Assembly (NCBI GenBank): GCA_022844225.1
Contig: JALHMC010000007.1
Span: 62,001-126,000 of the forward strand
DNA length: 64,000 nucleotides
From: Hyphomicrobiaceae bacterium
Lineage (GTDB): Bacteria > Pseudomonadota > Alphaproteobacteria > Rhizobiales > Hyphomicrobiaceae
Direction of reading: 5' to 3'
In this document: in pieces, positions 19,230 to 28,764 of the stretch
How the letters are laid out: every line of letters begins with the position of its first letter
How positions within the stretch are numbered: the first letter of the stretch is position 1
The notes under the pieces: model-generated
The model's input: the letters and a program-made list of their open reading frames with translations, nothing else
What the model was told of the DNA's origin: nothing
Database searches by the model: none
Position numbers and translations under genes: made by a program

Positions 19230-19790
19230 TCAAGCCGGTACGAGGCCAAGTCGCTCGTCGCGGCGACGTATCCAAGCGACGAACGGGAGTGCCAACAGGA
19301 CCATCCAAGCCTTGCCGACGACCTGCCCGAGCAGGAACTCGAGGCTGCCGAAGGCGAGTTGCAGGAAGATCATCGAATCAACAACCAGACCCACCGCGCT
19401 CGAGGCGGCGACTGCCAGTACCAACCCCCGCTTCTGCAGAGGCGTGAACACGGCCAAATCGGCGAGTTCTGCGAGAAGAAAGGCGACCGCCGACGCCATG
19501 ACGAGTTTCGGCGGTGCGATCAGAGCGGAGAGCAGCGCACCGGCCAGGATCGCCGCTATAGCCGCCTGCACCCCCAGCCGCCGCTGCACCAGGTCGCGCA
19601 GAACCAGCGCGAGCCCGATCGTAATGACGCCTGACGGTGCCATGAGGCCGGGCGCGACCGGCACGAGGCAGGGACCGTTCGGCACGCACTTGGTGCCCAC
19701 GTTGCCGATCAACCAATTGGCCGCAGGGATGGTGAGGGCGAAAAGAGCAAGGTATACGAGGCCTTCGCTCTGTCGGCGCGACAGGGCCAT
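19230..19790 (-). CDS. VUT/YhhQ-family membrane protein, probable queuosine precursor transporter
   Basis: A 186-residue inner-membrane protein with about six hydrophobic helices. It has the VUT/YhhQ pattern of a [21 protein letters not shown] segment and a closing [14 protein letters not shown]...[11 protein letters not shown] region. YhhQ-type proteins import preQ0/preQ1, and the adjacent queF supports that role. The GPCLVPV insert after helix 1 is unusual to my eye. Start at [10 protein letters not shown]; an upstream extension is possible. Confidence 0.78.
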   Translation of the reverse strand: MALSRRQSEGLVYLALFALTIPAANWLIGNVGTKCVPNGPCLVPVAPGLMAPSGVITIGLALVLRDLVQRRLGVQAAIAAILAGALLSALIAPPKLVMASAVAFLLAELADLAVFTPLQKRGLVLAVAASSAVGLVVDSMIFLQLAFGSLEFLLGQVVGKAWMVLLALPFVAWIRRRDERLGLVPA

Positions 19791-19966
19791 GAGATGTATC
19801 TCCGATTTGTAGAGCGCAACGAGATGGCGCGCTTCGGGCCCAGGCCCGACATTTCGATCGGCGCTCATACGCTAGATTGACGCGTTATGCCAGTCTTCGC
19901 GTGCCCGGTTGCATCGCCGACCACCTCTCGGGCATTCTCCCGACCGATTCAACGACTGGAGCCCCC

Positions 19967-20908
19967 ATGCCAGCCCATCTCTCTGCCGACGCCAAGGGTG
20001 TCTACGTTATCGCAGCCACGCCCTTTACGGATGAGGGCGCCATCGACTTCGCCTCAATCGACCGGTTGGTCGAGTTCTATCTCGACTGCGGCGTGGACGG
20101 CATGACCATCCTCGGTGTCATGGGCGAGTTCCAGAAGCTCTCGGAGGCCGAGACCATCGCCGTCTCGAAGCGTTTCCTTGATGCCACCGCGGGTCGCATC
20201 CCCGTCATCGTCGGTGTTTCGAACCCCGGCACGACGCAGATGGTAAAGCTTGCCGGCAGCGCCCTGGAACAGGGTGCCGCCGGCGTCATGGTCATGCCGA
20301 TCTCGGGTCTGAAAACCGACGAGGCGGTGACGGGATACATGTCGGGCGTTCTGACGGCGCTCGGCAAATCGGTCCCCGTCTGCGTGCAGGATTACCCGCA
20401 GCTCTCCGGCGTCTGGTTCTCTGCCGGATGTTTCGCGGGCCTCGTCGACCGCTTCGAGCAGATCGTCATGTTCAAGCACGAGGAGGCGCCGGGGCTTAGA
20501 AAGCTGTCCGCGATCCGCAAGCTCTGCGACGGGAAAGAGCGTCGACACATCTCGATCCTGTGTGGCAACGGCGGCATTCACTTGCCTCAGGAATATCTAC
20601 GCGGCGCGGACGGCGCGATGACGGGCTTCGCGTTTCCCGAGATGCTCGTCGAGATGGATCGGCTCTTCCGCGCCGGCAATCCCGAGGAGGCCGAGGATTT
20701 GAATGACCTCTATCTACCGATCATCCGGCACGAATTGCAGCCCGGCATCGGACTTGCCATTCGCAAGGAGATCCTGCGCCGCCGCGGCGCGATCGCATCG
20801 GCGTCGGTGCGCGCCCCCGGACCAAAACTCGACGCTAGCGATATGGTCGAGCTGGACCGTCTGCTGGCGCGATTGGAGCGCAAGACGGGCAGACCATTGA
20901 AAAGGTAG
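19967..20908 (+). CDS. DapA/NanA-family aldolase or lyase
   Basis: Member of the class I Schiff-base (beta/alpha)8 family of dihydrodipicolinate synthase, N-acetylneuraminate lyase and related enzymes, 313 residues. The Schiff-base lysine is K170 (VMFKHEEAPG) and the partner tyrosine Y143 (QDYPQ). The substrate loop reads GVMGEFQKLSEAE instead of the GTTGE of true DapA, so the substrate is probably not pyruvate plus aspartate semialdehyde. ATG start with GGAG seven bases before. The YchJ-family gene follows after 7 bases. Confidence 0.85.
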   Translation: MPAHLSADAKGVYVIAATPFTDEGAIDFASIDRLVEFYLDCGVDGMTILGVMGEFQKLSEAETIAVSKRFLDATAGRIPVIVGVSNPGTTQMVKLAGSALEQGAAGVMVMPISGLKTDEAVTGYMSGVLTALGKSVPVCVQDYPQLSGVWFSAGCFAGLVDRFEQIVMFKHEEAPGLRKLSAIRKLCDGKERRHISILCGNGGIHLPQEYLRGADGAMTGFAFPEMLVEMDRLFRAGNPEEAEDLNDLYLPIIRHELQPGIGLAIRKEILRRRGAIASASVRAPGPKLDASDMVELDRLLARLERKTGRPLKR

Positions 20909-20915
20909 CTGCCGG

Positions 20916-21293
20916 ATGCGCTGCCCCTGCCGCAAGAAGAGCGAGACGACGCTCTACGCCGATTGCTGCGAGCCTTATCACCTGGGGCGGCACTCGGCGC
21001 CGACGGCCGAAAAGCTGATGCGTTCGCGCTACGCAGCCTTCGCCCTCGGAAAAGCAGACTACCTACTCCGTACGTGGCACGCGGCGACGCGGCCGCAGAG
21101 CGTCCAACTCACGCCCGGCGAGGAGTGGGTTCAGTTACGCGTGCTCGCGGCGAAGGAAGATGGCGACCGAGCGAAGGTCGAGTTCATCGCCAAGTCACGC
21201 CGCGGCGGCCGCACCGACACGTTGCACGAGACATCGCGCTTCGTTCGTGAGGATGGACGGTGGTTTTATGTGGATGGCGCAATTACCGATTAA
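20916..21293 (+). CDS. UPF0225/YchJ-family SEC-C motif protein
   Basis: A 125-residue protein beginning MRCPCRKKSETTLYADCCEPYH, the Cys-rich SEC-C type zinc motif at the N-terminus of YchJ proteins. It continues with AEKLMRSRYAAFALG and a VEFIAKSRRGGR...HETSRFVREDGRWFYVDG fold of the NTF2-like type. Function of the family is not established. It follows the DapA-family gene by 7 bases and is probably co-transcribed with it. Confidence 0.9.
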   Translation: MRCPCRKKSETTLYADCCEPYHLGRHSAPTAEKLMRSRYAAFALGKADYLLRTWHAATRPQSVQLTPGEEWVQLRVLAAKEDGDRAKVEFIAKSRRGGRTDTLHETSRFVREDGRWFYVDGAITD

Positions 21294-21346
21294 TCACGAA
21301 TGGGCAATTGCCGCGATTGTGGGCCGCATCGGTAAATCGTCTCAGG

Positions 21347-22069
21347 TCACCCCGTGGCACGCGAGATCCGTGCCGTAATACCCTGATGGTCCGAGAGACC
21401 GGTGTGCAAAGTGACGTCTTCGGCATGGAAGTCGGCCGTCGTGAAAAGACCGTCCACCATCAACTGCAATGGACCTGCGCGGTGCAACTGCGGGTCGATG
21501 CTGGTTTTCGCAGTCTCGGGGATATGGTCGTTCCAGACCTTGGCTAGCTCAGTGAAAATGGGTCCGCCGCGCGGCGCATTGAAATCGCCGGTGAGCACGA
21601 GTGGCCCTCTGAGCAACCTGGTCAATCGGTCGACCGCCTCGACCTGAAACGGCCGCGGCGAACCATCGGGCGTCCAAGGGAAGTGCGTCGTCGCGATGGA
21701 GATGCCGCGACCTGGACCGCCGAGCTCAGCGCGCACGGCCAGAAAGCGGCAGGTCGCGTACTTGCTCTCCTCGCTCGAGCGGTCGAAGAAATCCGTCCCG
21801 CTGCCGCCCCCTGCATATGGATGACAACCCGTTGCTTCGAAGGGATGCCGGGCGAGGATTCCGACGCCGTAGATCTGATGATCGACAGGGTGGAGCGCCA
21901 TCGGCGCGAAGTGCACGTGGGCGAGCCCCGTCCCGGCCTGGATGCGCGGAATATCGCGCTCGACCACTTCTTGCAGACAGACAACGTCAAGATTTCGCGC
22001 CGCCAGAAACGGAATGAAGCGATCGAGATGATTCGATCGCTCGACGTTGAGGCTGGCCAGCCGTATCAC
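21347..22069 (-). CDS. Endonuclease/exonuclease/phosphatase family hydrolase
   Basis: A 240-residue protein with the metal-dependent EEP fold. Signs are ASLNVERSNHLDRF at the start, the metal-binding Glu in VVCLQEVVER, TTHFPWTPDG with the catalytic His, LVLTGDFNAPRGGPIF, and the closing GLSDHQGITARI with Asp-His. Substrates in the family range from DNA to phospholipids, and nothing here decides among them. No signal peptide. Last gene of a minus-strand run SDR - EEP. Confidence 0.87.
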   Translation of the reverse strand: MIRLASLNVERSNHLDRFIPFLAARNLDVVCLQEVVERDIPRIQAGTGLAHVHFAPMALHPVDHQIYGVGILARHPFEATGCHPYAGGGSGTDFFDRSSEESKYATCRFLAVRAELGGPGRGISIATTHFPWTPDGSPRPFQVEAVDRLTRLLRGPLVLTGDFNAPRGGPIFTELAKVWNDHIPETAKTSIDPQLHRAGPLQLMVDGLFTTADFHAEDVTLHTGLSDHQGITARISRATG

Positions 22070-22114
22070 GCCACACCCCTTCGCTCCGCTGCCGGATGGT
22101 CCCGACTGCGCCGT

Positions 22115-22891
22115 CTAGATAGCCGTGTAACCGCCGTCGATCAACAGGTCGGAGCCCGTCATAAACGCCGAGGCGTCACTGGCGAGATAGAGCGCGGCCA
22201 GTGCAATCTCATCCGGCTGGCCGAGGCGACCGATAGGGTGGAGCGGTGCCGACATTTCTCGCGCCTTCGCCATGTCGCCCCAACGATACTCGAGGCGGCG
22301 GGTCTCGATAGCACCGGGCGACAGCGTATTGACGCGAATGCGTTCCTTGGCGTGGTCGAGTGCCATGGTCTTGGCAAGTTGTATGAGGGCACCCTTCGTC
22401 GCCGTGTAGGCAGCCCGTCCCGGCGCCCCCACGCGCCCCATTTGCGAGGCAATGTGGATGATGGATCCACCGCCAGCTGCGGCCATGTGCGGGATCACCG
22501 CGCGGCTGACCAGATAGGCACCAGTGAGGTTCACAGAAATAACCGCATTCCACCACTGCGGCGTGATTTCGACGATGGTGCCGGACGGGTCGTGCAGCGC
22601 AGCGCCGTTGACCAGGGCTCGCGGAGCGCCCACAGCTGCAATCGCTGCAGCCACCGCCTCGGTGACGGATGTCTCGCTCGCTACGTCACAGCGAAACGCG
22701 TGCGCCAGCCCCCCGTTGCCGACGATCGACTTCACCGTGTCAGATGCACGGGCTTCCTCGACGTCCAAACATGCGACGGCCGCGCCAGCCGCTGCAAATG
22801 TCAGCGCTATCGCGCGGCCGATACCATTGCCCGCGCCGACGACGAGCGCGGACCTGCCGTCGAGCCGATACGACTTTTCTATGTCACTCAT
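22115..22891 (-). CDS. Short-chain dehydrogenase/reductase
   Basis: Classical SDR, 258 residues. The Rossmann motif is GAGNGIGRAIA, the adenine-binding region CLDVEE then RCDVAS, the structural NGAA motif appears as VNGAALHDP, the catalytic YxxxK is YTATKG with an upstream Ser in HIASQMG, and the C-terminus is typical (GSDLLIDGGYTAI). The CLDVEE acidic residue after strand 2 suggests NAD rather than NADP. Start at MSDIEKSYRLDG. Located 45 bases before the EEP gene. Substrate unknown. Confidence 0.88.
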   Translation of the reverse strand: MSDIEKSYRLDGRSALVVGAGNGIGRAIALTFAAAGAAVACLDVEEARASDTVKSIVGNGGLAHAFRCDVASETSVTEAVAAAIAAVGAPRALVNGAALHDPSGTIVEITPQWWNAVISVNLTGAYLVSRAVIPHMAAAGGGSIIHIASQMGRVGAPGRAAYTATKGALIQLAKTMALDHAKERIRVNTLSPGAIETRRLEYRWGDMAKAREMSAPLHPIGRLGQPDEIALAALYLASDASAFMTGSDLLIDGGYTAI

Positions 22892-22937
22892 GATTGGGTG
22901 CACTCCGCCGTTGGCGCTTCGCCAGGTCCGCGACTAG

Positions 22938-22956
22938 CGAGGGGCCTTACGCCCCT
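22938..22956 (-). terminator. Short GC hairpin after the MmgE/PrpD gene
   Basis: A perfect 7-base-pair stem with a 5-base loop in the 95-base gap between the MmgE/PrpD stop and the SDR start. No T run follows, so termination is doubtful; it may only reduce read-through into the SDR gene. Confidence 0.35.
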
Positions 22957-22986
22957 CACTGCGCACGGTCCAAGGACCTCGACCGC

Positions 22987-24363
22987 TTACGCCACTGCCT
23001 CCATCAGCCCCTTCAGGCTCGGCAGCTGCTCGAAGCGCATGATCATGTCGAGGGCAGTCTTGGCCTTGGCGCGGCCGATCACAGGTTCGACGAGCGCATT
23101 GAACTTGGCGACGAGCTTCTGCTCCTGCGCATCGACGTCGGTTGCCGGGATGCCGACGTTGTAGGCAACCCTGATCTCGCGTCCGTCATTGAGTTGCATC
23201 GTCACGTCGGCACCATGGCGTGCCCTGCCATCGCGCGGCTCCGGAGCCAGTTTCACGCGCTGGCGAATTTCAATGAACCTCGGATCGTTGGCGTTCTCGT
23301 CGGAGTAGGTGCCTAGCGCCGCCGTGTCAGCGCCTGCGAGCGCCATTCCGGCGAGATGAGACAGTGCGAACTTGATCTCCAGGCCGGTCTTCGGCTCCGG
23401 AATGCAGCACACCTTGAGGTGGCCCGGATCGATGTGAAGCGTCATCAGTTTCACGTCGTCGGGACCGATGTTGTGCTGGCGCTTGAGTTCGCGGATAGCC
23501 TCGATCGGCGAGTGTGTCAGATAACAAGCGGCGTGGTACTTGAAGAGGTTCTCCTCGACCGCCATCGGCGCGTTGGGATCGGGCCGGACAGGACCGGCCT
23601 TCCAGCCCGGTGCCTGAGTCTGCAGGAAGCCTTGCGGTGCCTCGATCGCATCGTCGCGGGCCGTGAACCCTCGAGCCGCGATCCGAGCTGCGACGAGACC
23701 ATTCTGCGCGGCCTTACCGGCATGCAACGGCTTCGTCATCGTGCCGAAATTGATCTTAAGCCCGGCTGCCTCTGAGGCTGCTATGCCGAGCGCCATGGCG
23801 GTGCGGTCGGCGTCGAGCCCGAGCAGGTTGGCTGCCCCAGCGGCCGCACCGAAGGTGCCCATCGTTCCCGTCGCGTGGAAGCCGTGCTCGTAGTGGCCGT
23901 CGCCGCACATGTCGCCCAGACGGCATTCGACCTCATAGCCGGCAATGAACGCGGTGAGCACGTCCCGCCCGCTCTTGCCCATCATCTCGCCGAGAGCCAG
24001 GACCGAGGCAGCAACCGGAACGGTCGGATGGCCGTGCATGAGGCGGTTGACGTCGTCGTAGTCGAGAGCGTGGCTGACGGCACCGTTGACCAGCGCCGCG
24101 TCGTGGAGCGAAGCCTTCGTGCCGGTCGCAATCACGGTGCACGGGCCCGAGGTGGACGACTTGAACTCCTCGGCCAAGATCGCGGCGAGCGGTTCCTTGG
24201 CTCCGGCGATGGTCACAGCGAACCAATCGAGCAGCGCGTGTCGCGCCCATCTGTCGGCCTTAGCGGTCGCGGCGGCACTCGAGAACTGCGCTGACCAACC
24301 GGCAAGACCGCGTGTAACAGCGTCGGCACCACGATTGGCAGAGCTTTGAGTCTGAGTTTGCAT
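22987..24363 (-). CDS. MmgE/PrpD family protein
   Basis: A 458-residue member of the 2-methylcitrate dehydratase/cis-aconitate decarboxylase-like fold. Typical segments are HALLDWFAVTIAG, LVNGAVSHALDYDDVN, AFIAGYEVECRLG, FHATGTMGTFGAAAGAANLLGLD and KPLHAGKAAQNG, then FKYHAACYLTH. The prp methylcitrate genes are not near, so this is a family-level call only. Start with a GGGAG ribosome site. It may form a unit with the downstream SDR. Confidence 0.87.
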   Translation of the reverse strand: MQTQTQSSANRGADAVTRGLAGWSAQFSSAAATAKADRWARHALLDWFAVTIAGAKEPLAAILAEEFKSSTSGPCTVIATGTKASLHDAALVNGAVSHALDYDDVNRLMHGHPTVPVAASVLALGEMMGKSGRDVLTAFIAGYEVECRLGDMCGDGHYEHGFHATGTMGTFGAAAGAANLLGLDADRTAMALGIAASEAAGLKINFGTMTKPLHAGKAAQNGLVAARIAARGFTARDDAIEAPQGFLQTQAPGWKAGPVRPDPNAPMAVEENLFKYHAACYLTHSPIEAIRELKRQHNIGPDDVKLMTLHIDPGHLKVCCIPEPKTGLEIKFALSHLAGMALAGADTAALGTYSDENANDPRFIEIRQRVKLAPEPRDGRARHGADVTMQLNDGREIRVAYNVGIPATDVDAQEQKLVAKFNALVEPVIGRAKAKTALDMIMRFEQLPSLKGLMEAVA

Positions 24364-24486
24364 GGGCACTCCCTCGGGTTTGGGAGGCGGACGGAGCGGC
24401 CCGCCGCCTCCTCTCGCAATTTGTCCGGACGTTAGCATACTGCGAGCCGGTGGAAAGCAGAGAGACGATCGCGCCTGGGCTGACGA

Positions 24487-26535
24487 TTAGGGCTTTAGCA
24501 CCTCGCCCTCCTCGCGGGCGATCACAAAGCCGGTGCCTGCCGAGCGCAGCGAGAGGCGGGTCCGGCCACGACCAGCGCTCGTGCGCTTTCCGTCGGAAAC
24601 CTCAAATACATACTCGAACGTGACGTCATGACCGCCGCCGGCAGCAGGCGCCATGCGCACAGTTCCGGGCGTCAGGCGGTAGCTGCGGTGCGGCCAGCGG
24701 GCGATATATCGGCGCTTGTCGGCGAGAACTACCGGGCGCTCGACGCGCTTGCCGTAGTAGGCGACCTGCGGCTCATATTGAAGAGCCTCGACACTGCCCC
24801 CAGCTCCGGACGGCAGGTAGACCTCGGCGACCCAACGAGTGATCTCAGCGGTCGGGTCAACCGCGGTCGACGATGGGGCAGCGAGAGAGGAATTCGGTGA
24901 CGGCAGACTTGGCCGTGCGGCAGAGGCGGGGCTCCCTTTCGGCCGGTCGGCGTCCTGGTTGGCAAGATGCTCGGCGTGGTCGCGGAACGGCCGCGCCTTA
25001 CCCGTCGACGGCACCTCGCTCTGGTCAAGTGTCATGCGGAAGTGGGTGCCGTCATAGGTGTAGGCCGAACGCGTATGACAGTTCGAGCCTGCGCACGTCG
25101 CGATCGAGTTGTCGGCGCCGATGTTGACCGTCCATGCGCCTTCGTGGCGCAGCAGGACCCGGAAGAGCTGCTTATCGGCGAAGCCCGTGCTCTGTGAGCC
25201 ACGCCGTGAGGAAGCAAGGTCCTGGCTGCCGCGGTATTCGAGAATGCAAAGGTTGCCCCAGTTTCCCGGCTCCGTCTGATAGTGCAGCAAGATCTCCGGC
25301 CGTCGATCGCCGTTAAGGTCGCGCAGCGCGATCTCGACTGCACCGACCTGCTCATTGTCAAAATCCCAGCAAGGTGAGTCGAGCAGCGAGACGCCCTCGT
25401 CGACGATCTCCATCACCACGTTAGTCTGACGTACATAGAGCCCAATTGTCTCGGCTCTCCCGTCGCGGTCGACGTCATAATCGATTGCGAAGCCGTTGAC
25501 AGAGCCGATCGCCTTGGCGCGTGCCTGATCGCCCGCGCCCGCGGCACGCCACTCTCCGGTAAAACTCTGGCTCTCCTTGACGATGAAAGTGCCGCCGAGA
25601 ACGGGGTACGCCCTCGCGGCCTCGCCCACGATCCGGGCCTCATCCGGCGTGAGCGCTGCATCTCCGCTCGAACGCGAGACGTTGAGGTAGCGGACGACGG
25701 CCTTCTCGGCGCGTCCCAGAATGACATCGCCGGTCCAGTCGCTGACGAGCTGCGGCACCTGCTCGCCCTTTGTAACCGTGCGCACGTAGGCGCTCGCGGT
25801 GCGCAAGACCTCTGTCAACGGGCGGTTCGGATGCGCCAGCGCTTCGAGAAGTCCCTCGACGTAGTACGAATTGCGCCCGTCACCGTCGAACGACACGTTG
25901 CCGGGTTGCGCGGCGAAGAACGCCAGTGTCTCCGCAGCGCCGACGCCTTTGCTCGGCAGCGCCACGACAGATAGGCCACGCGATGACGAGCGGGGGGTTC
26001 CCTGCGCGGCCACCGAAGTTCCGACATTCGCTGCGCCGGTTTCGAAGCGCCGTAGCAGCGCCACCGTTTCGTCGAAGCCGAGTGGATTGTCGCGACAGGC
26101 GTCAATCAGGAATGCGGCACGGACGGGACCGGCAGCGCGGACGTCTCCCATAAGGGCATTAAGGTCGAGCCCCAGTTCGGCAATCGATTCGGCCCGTGCC
26201 GGATCTGCATCGCGCACGAGAAGGACGTTGCGGTCGAAGAGCTGAATGCCGTGGCCGGCAAAGTAGAACAGCGCAAGATCGGCGCCGCGCGCTTCGCTGA
26301 GGAACTGCCGCCTAGCTCGCTCGAGAGCGAAACGGTCCGCGTCGAACGCTTCGACCACATCGAATCCCTGGTCGCGAAGTCGGTCGGCGATAGCAGCGGC
26401 GTCCCGGCCGGGGTTCGTCAGCGCGGGGACGTTATCGTAGCGGGCGATGCCGACGACGAGCGCCACCTGGCGCGCTTCGGCGGCACCAAGCGCCATCGTC
26501 CAAAGAAGCAAGGCCGTGAGAATGCGAGCCATCAT
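24487..26535 (-). CDS. Exported caspase-like (C14) protein with FG-GAP-like segments
   Basis: A 682-residue protein with a signal peptide (about 1-21, core ILTALLLWTMALGAAEA). The N-terminal 250 residues are a caspase-hemoglobinase fold: VALVVGIARYD, the catalytic His95 in YFAGHGIQL and Cys147 in LIDACRDNPLG. The centre (about 340-480) has two Asp-rich loops, DYDVDRDGRAETIG and DLNGDRRPEILL, like calcium-binding FG-GAP/VCBS repeats. The C-terminal 130 residues hold a second beta-rich domain unknown to me. Start has GGGGGAG six bases upstream. Predicted periplasmic or secreted; substrate and role unknown. Confidence 0.85.
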   Translation of the reverse strand: MMARILTALLLWTMALGAAEARQVALVVGIARYDNVPALTNPGRDAAAIADRLRDQGFDVVEAFDADRFALERARRQFLSEARGADLALFYFAGHGIQLFDRNVLLVRDADPARAESIAELGLDLNALMGDVRAAGPVRAAFLIDACRDNPLGFDETVALLRRFETGAANVGTSVAAQGTPRSSSRGLSVVALPSKGVGAAETLAFFAAQPGNVSFDGDGRNSYYVEGLLEALAHPNRPLTEVLRTASAYVRTVTKGEQVPQLVSDWTGDVILGRAEKAVVRYLNVSRSSGDAALTPDEARIVGEAARAYPVLGGTFIVKESQSFTGEWRAAGAGDQARAKAIGSVNGFAIDYDVDRDGRAETIGLYVRQTNVVMEIVDEGVSLLDSPCWDFDNEQVGAVEIALRDLNGDRRPEILLHYQTEPGNWGNLCILEYRGSQDLASSRRGSQSTGFADKQLFRVLLRHEGAWTVNIGADNSIATCAGSNCHTRSAYTYDGTHFRMTLDQSEVPSTGKARPFRDHAEHLANQDADRPKGSPASAARPSLPSPNSSLAAPSSTAVDPTAEITRWVAEVYLPSGAGGSVEALQYEPQVAYYGKRVERPVVLADKRRYIARWPHRSYRLTPGTVRMAPAAGGGHDVTFEYVFEVSDGKRTSAGRGRTRLSLRSAGTGFVIAREEGEVLKP

Positions 26536-26593
26536 CTTGCTCCCCCGATAGATCAGGGGTTTTAGGGGGTGCAAGCGGGGCGCGCTACTGTGA

Positions 26594-27643
26594 TCAGCGG
26601 AAATGGCAGGCGGCGAACTGCCCGGGCGACTTCTCGACGAGGGGCGGCGAGTCCACCTTGCAGCGCGGCTGCGCGATCGGGCATCTCGTGTGGAAATGAC
26701 AGCCCGACGGCGGTTTCACTGGGCTCGGTACGTCACCGTCGAGGACCAGCTTCTTGCGCTTGATCGATGGATCCGGCACCGGCACGGCCGACAGGAGCGC
26801 CTCGGTGTAGGGATGCCGCGGGGCGGTAAATATCGTCTTCTTGTCAGCGTACTCCACGATACGCCCAAGGTACATGACGGCGATGCGATGCGAGATATGC
26901 TCAACCACGGCGAGGTTGTGGCTGATGAAGAGATAAGACAGGCCGAGATCCTTCTGCAGGTCCATCAGGATGTTGATGACCTGAGCCTGAATCGACACGT
27001 CGAGCGCGGAGACGGGCTCATCTCCGATGATCAGCTTGGGGTTGAGTGCCAAAGCGCGGGCGATGCCAATGCGCTGCCGCTGACCGCCCGAGAATTGGTG
27101 GGGGAAATTGTCCATCTGCTGGGGACGCAGACCGACACGCCCGAACAACTCGGCGACGCGCTCGCGGCGAGACGCCCTGTCGCCTTCTCCGTGGACCTCG
27201 AGCGGCTCGGACACAATCTGACCAGCGGTCATGCGCGGGTCGAGCGAGGAGAATGGGTCCTGGAAGATGATCTGCATCTCACGTCGGTAGGGGCGGAACT
27301 CCTCCCTGGGTAGGCGCGTCACGTCCTTGCCGTCGATCAGGATCTGGCCGTCCGTTGGCTCGACGAGACGCAGCAGCGTGCGACCCACCGTGGACTTGCC
27401 GCAGCCCGACTCACCGACGAGACCGACCGTCTCGCCGCGCCCGATCGTAAAACTAACGCCGTCGACGGCGTAGACGTGGCCGACGGTCTTTCTCAGAAGC
27501 CCCTTCTTGACCGGAAAGTGCTTCTTGAGATCCCGGACTTCCAGAACCGGCTCTTCCTTGATGCCAGTGCCAGTGGAGGCTGGCATCCCGGACTTCTTAT
27601 TCGCCGGAGCAATCGGCAGATCGTGCTCACGCGTATCAGCCAT
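26594..27643 (-). CDS. Oligopeptide/dipeptide-type ABC transporter ATPase (DppF/OppF-like)
   Basis: Second ATPase of a Dpp/Opp-type importer, 349 residues. Walker A is GESGCGKST, the signature [12 protein letters not shown], Walker [13 protein letters not shown], and the C-terminal OppF zone [15 protein letters not shown] contains the Cys cluster seen in this subfamily (an iron-sulfur site in relatives). The ATG has a perfect GGAGGAAGCA ribosome site and overlaps the upstream ATPase gene by 8 bases. Last gene of the nine-gene block. Confidence 0.9.
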   Translation of the reverse strand: MADTREHDLPIAPANKKSGMPASTGTGIKEEPVLEVRDLKKHFPVKKGLLRKTVGHVYAVDGVSFTIGRGETVGLVGESGCGKSTVGRTLLRLVEPTDGQILIDGKDVTRLPREEFRPYRREMQIIFQDPFSSLDPRMTAGQIVSEPLEVHGEGDRASRRERVAELFGRVGLRPQQMDNFPHQFSGGQRQRIGIARALALNPKLIIGDEPVSALDVSIQAQVINILMDLQKDLGLSYLFISHNLAVVEHISHRIAVMYLGRIVEYADKKTIFTAPRHPYTEALLSAVPVPDPSIKRKKLVLDGDVPSPVKPPSGCHFHTRCPIAQPRCKVDSPPLVEKSPGQFAACHFR

Positions 27644-28718
27644 TGCTTCCTCCGGCGACTTGGTCGGACTTCCAGCAAGCGACCCAATGACCGGGTCTCT
27701 TCTCCTCGTAGTTCGGATAGTTCTGTCGGCAATGATCATCGGCCATCGCGCAACGCGGCGCGAATACGCAGCCTTTCGGCAAGGCGTAGAGCGGCGGCAC
27801 GATGCCGGGGATCTCCTGGAGGCGCTCAGGGCTCGCGTCGTCTACGCCGCGCATCAGGTCGAGCCTTGGGATCGAGGCCATCAGCCCCCGCGTATAGGGA
27901 TGCAGGGATCGGCCAAAGAGATCCTCGACGGAGGCTTCCTCGACTTTGCGACCCGCATACATGACAATCACCCGCTGCGCGGTCTCTGCTACTACGCCGA
28001 GGTCGTGAGTGATCAGGATGACGGCCGTCCCGAGCTTTTTCTGCAGCTCCACGATGAGATCGAGGATCTGCGCCTGGATCGTCACATCGAGCGCGGTCGT
28101 CGGCTCGTCGGCGATCAGCACCTTGGGATTGCAGGCGAGCGCAATGGCGATCATCACACGCTGGCGCATCCCACCGGAGAGCTGATGCGGATATTCCCTC
28201 ACGCGCTGCTCGGGTGAGGGGATCTTGACCAGCCGTAGCATATCGACGGCCTTGGCCTCGGCCTCGGCCTTGTTCATGCCCTGGTGAAGGGTCAGCACCT
28301 CGCCGATTTGCTTACCGACGGTCATGACCGGGTTCAGCGAAGTCATCGGCTCTTGGAAAATCATAGAAATGTCATTGCCGCGGATCTTGCGCATCTCGGC
28401 TTCACGAAGCGACAACAAATCGACGCCATCGAGCACCACGCGACTGCCCGCGACGATGCGGCCCGGCGGGTCGGGTACAAGGCGCATCAGCGATAGCGCC
28501 GTGATACTCTTCCCGCAGCCCGACTCACCGACGATCGCCAGCGTCTCGCCCCGCTTCAAAGCGAACGAGACGCCATCGACGGCCTTGACCAGCCCCTGTC
28601 GCGTGAAGAAAAAGGTTCTCAGATCGGCGACACTCAGCAGGATCGAGCCGTCGACATCGGCTGTGGCATCCTGGACGGTGCTCATGGTTGGCGATGTTGC
28701 CGTATCAGCGGTGCTCAC
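27636..28718 (-). CDS. Oligopeptide/dipeptide-type ABC transporter ATPase (DppD/OppD-like)
   Basis: First ATPase of the importer, 360 residues, with [35 protein letters not shown] and the C-terminal [15 protein letters not shown] cluster. The GTG start is chosen because GGAG lies nine bases before; an ATG eleven codons downstream is an alternative. It pairs with the DppF-like ATPase; both are needed for a heterodimeric nucleotide-binding unit. Confidence 0.9.
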   Translation of the reverse strand: MSTADTATSPTMSTVQDATADVDGSILLSVADLRTFFFTRQGLVKAVDGVSFALKRGETLAIVGESGCGKSITALSLMRLVPDPPGRIVAGSRVVLDGVDLLSLREAEMRKIRGNDISMIFQEPMTSLNPVMTVGKQIGEVLTLHQGMNKAEAEAKAVDMLRLVKIPSPEQRVREYPHQLSGGMRQRVMIAIALACNPKVLIADEPTTALDVTIQAQILDLIVELQKKLGTAVILITHDLGVVAETAQRVIVMYAGRKVEEASVEDLFGRSLHPYTRGLMASIPRLDLMRGVDDASPERLQEIPGIVPPLYALPKGCVFAPRCAMADDHCRQNYPNYEEKRPGHWVACWKSDQVAGGSNG

Positions 28719-28764
28719 CGGAGAGATCTCCTATCGGGACGAGACGCAGAACAGACGAGTGCCA

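Noticed and set aside
21683-23164. 493-residue plus-strand frame opposite the EEP and SDR genes
   Set aside because: Antisense to recognised genes, Arg/His-rich, no family feature.
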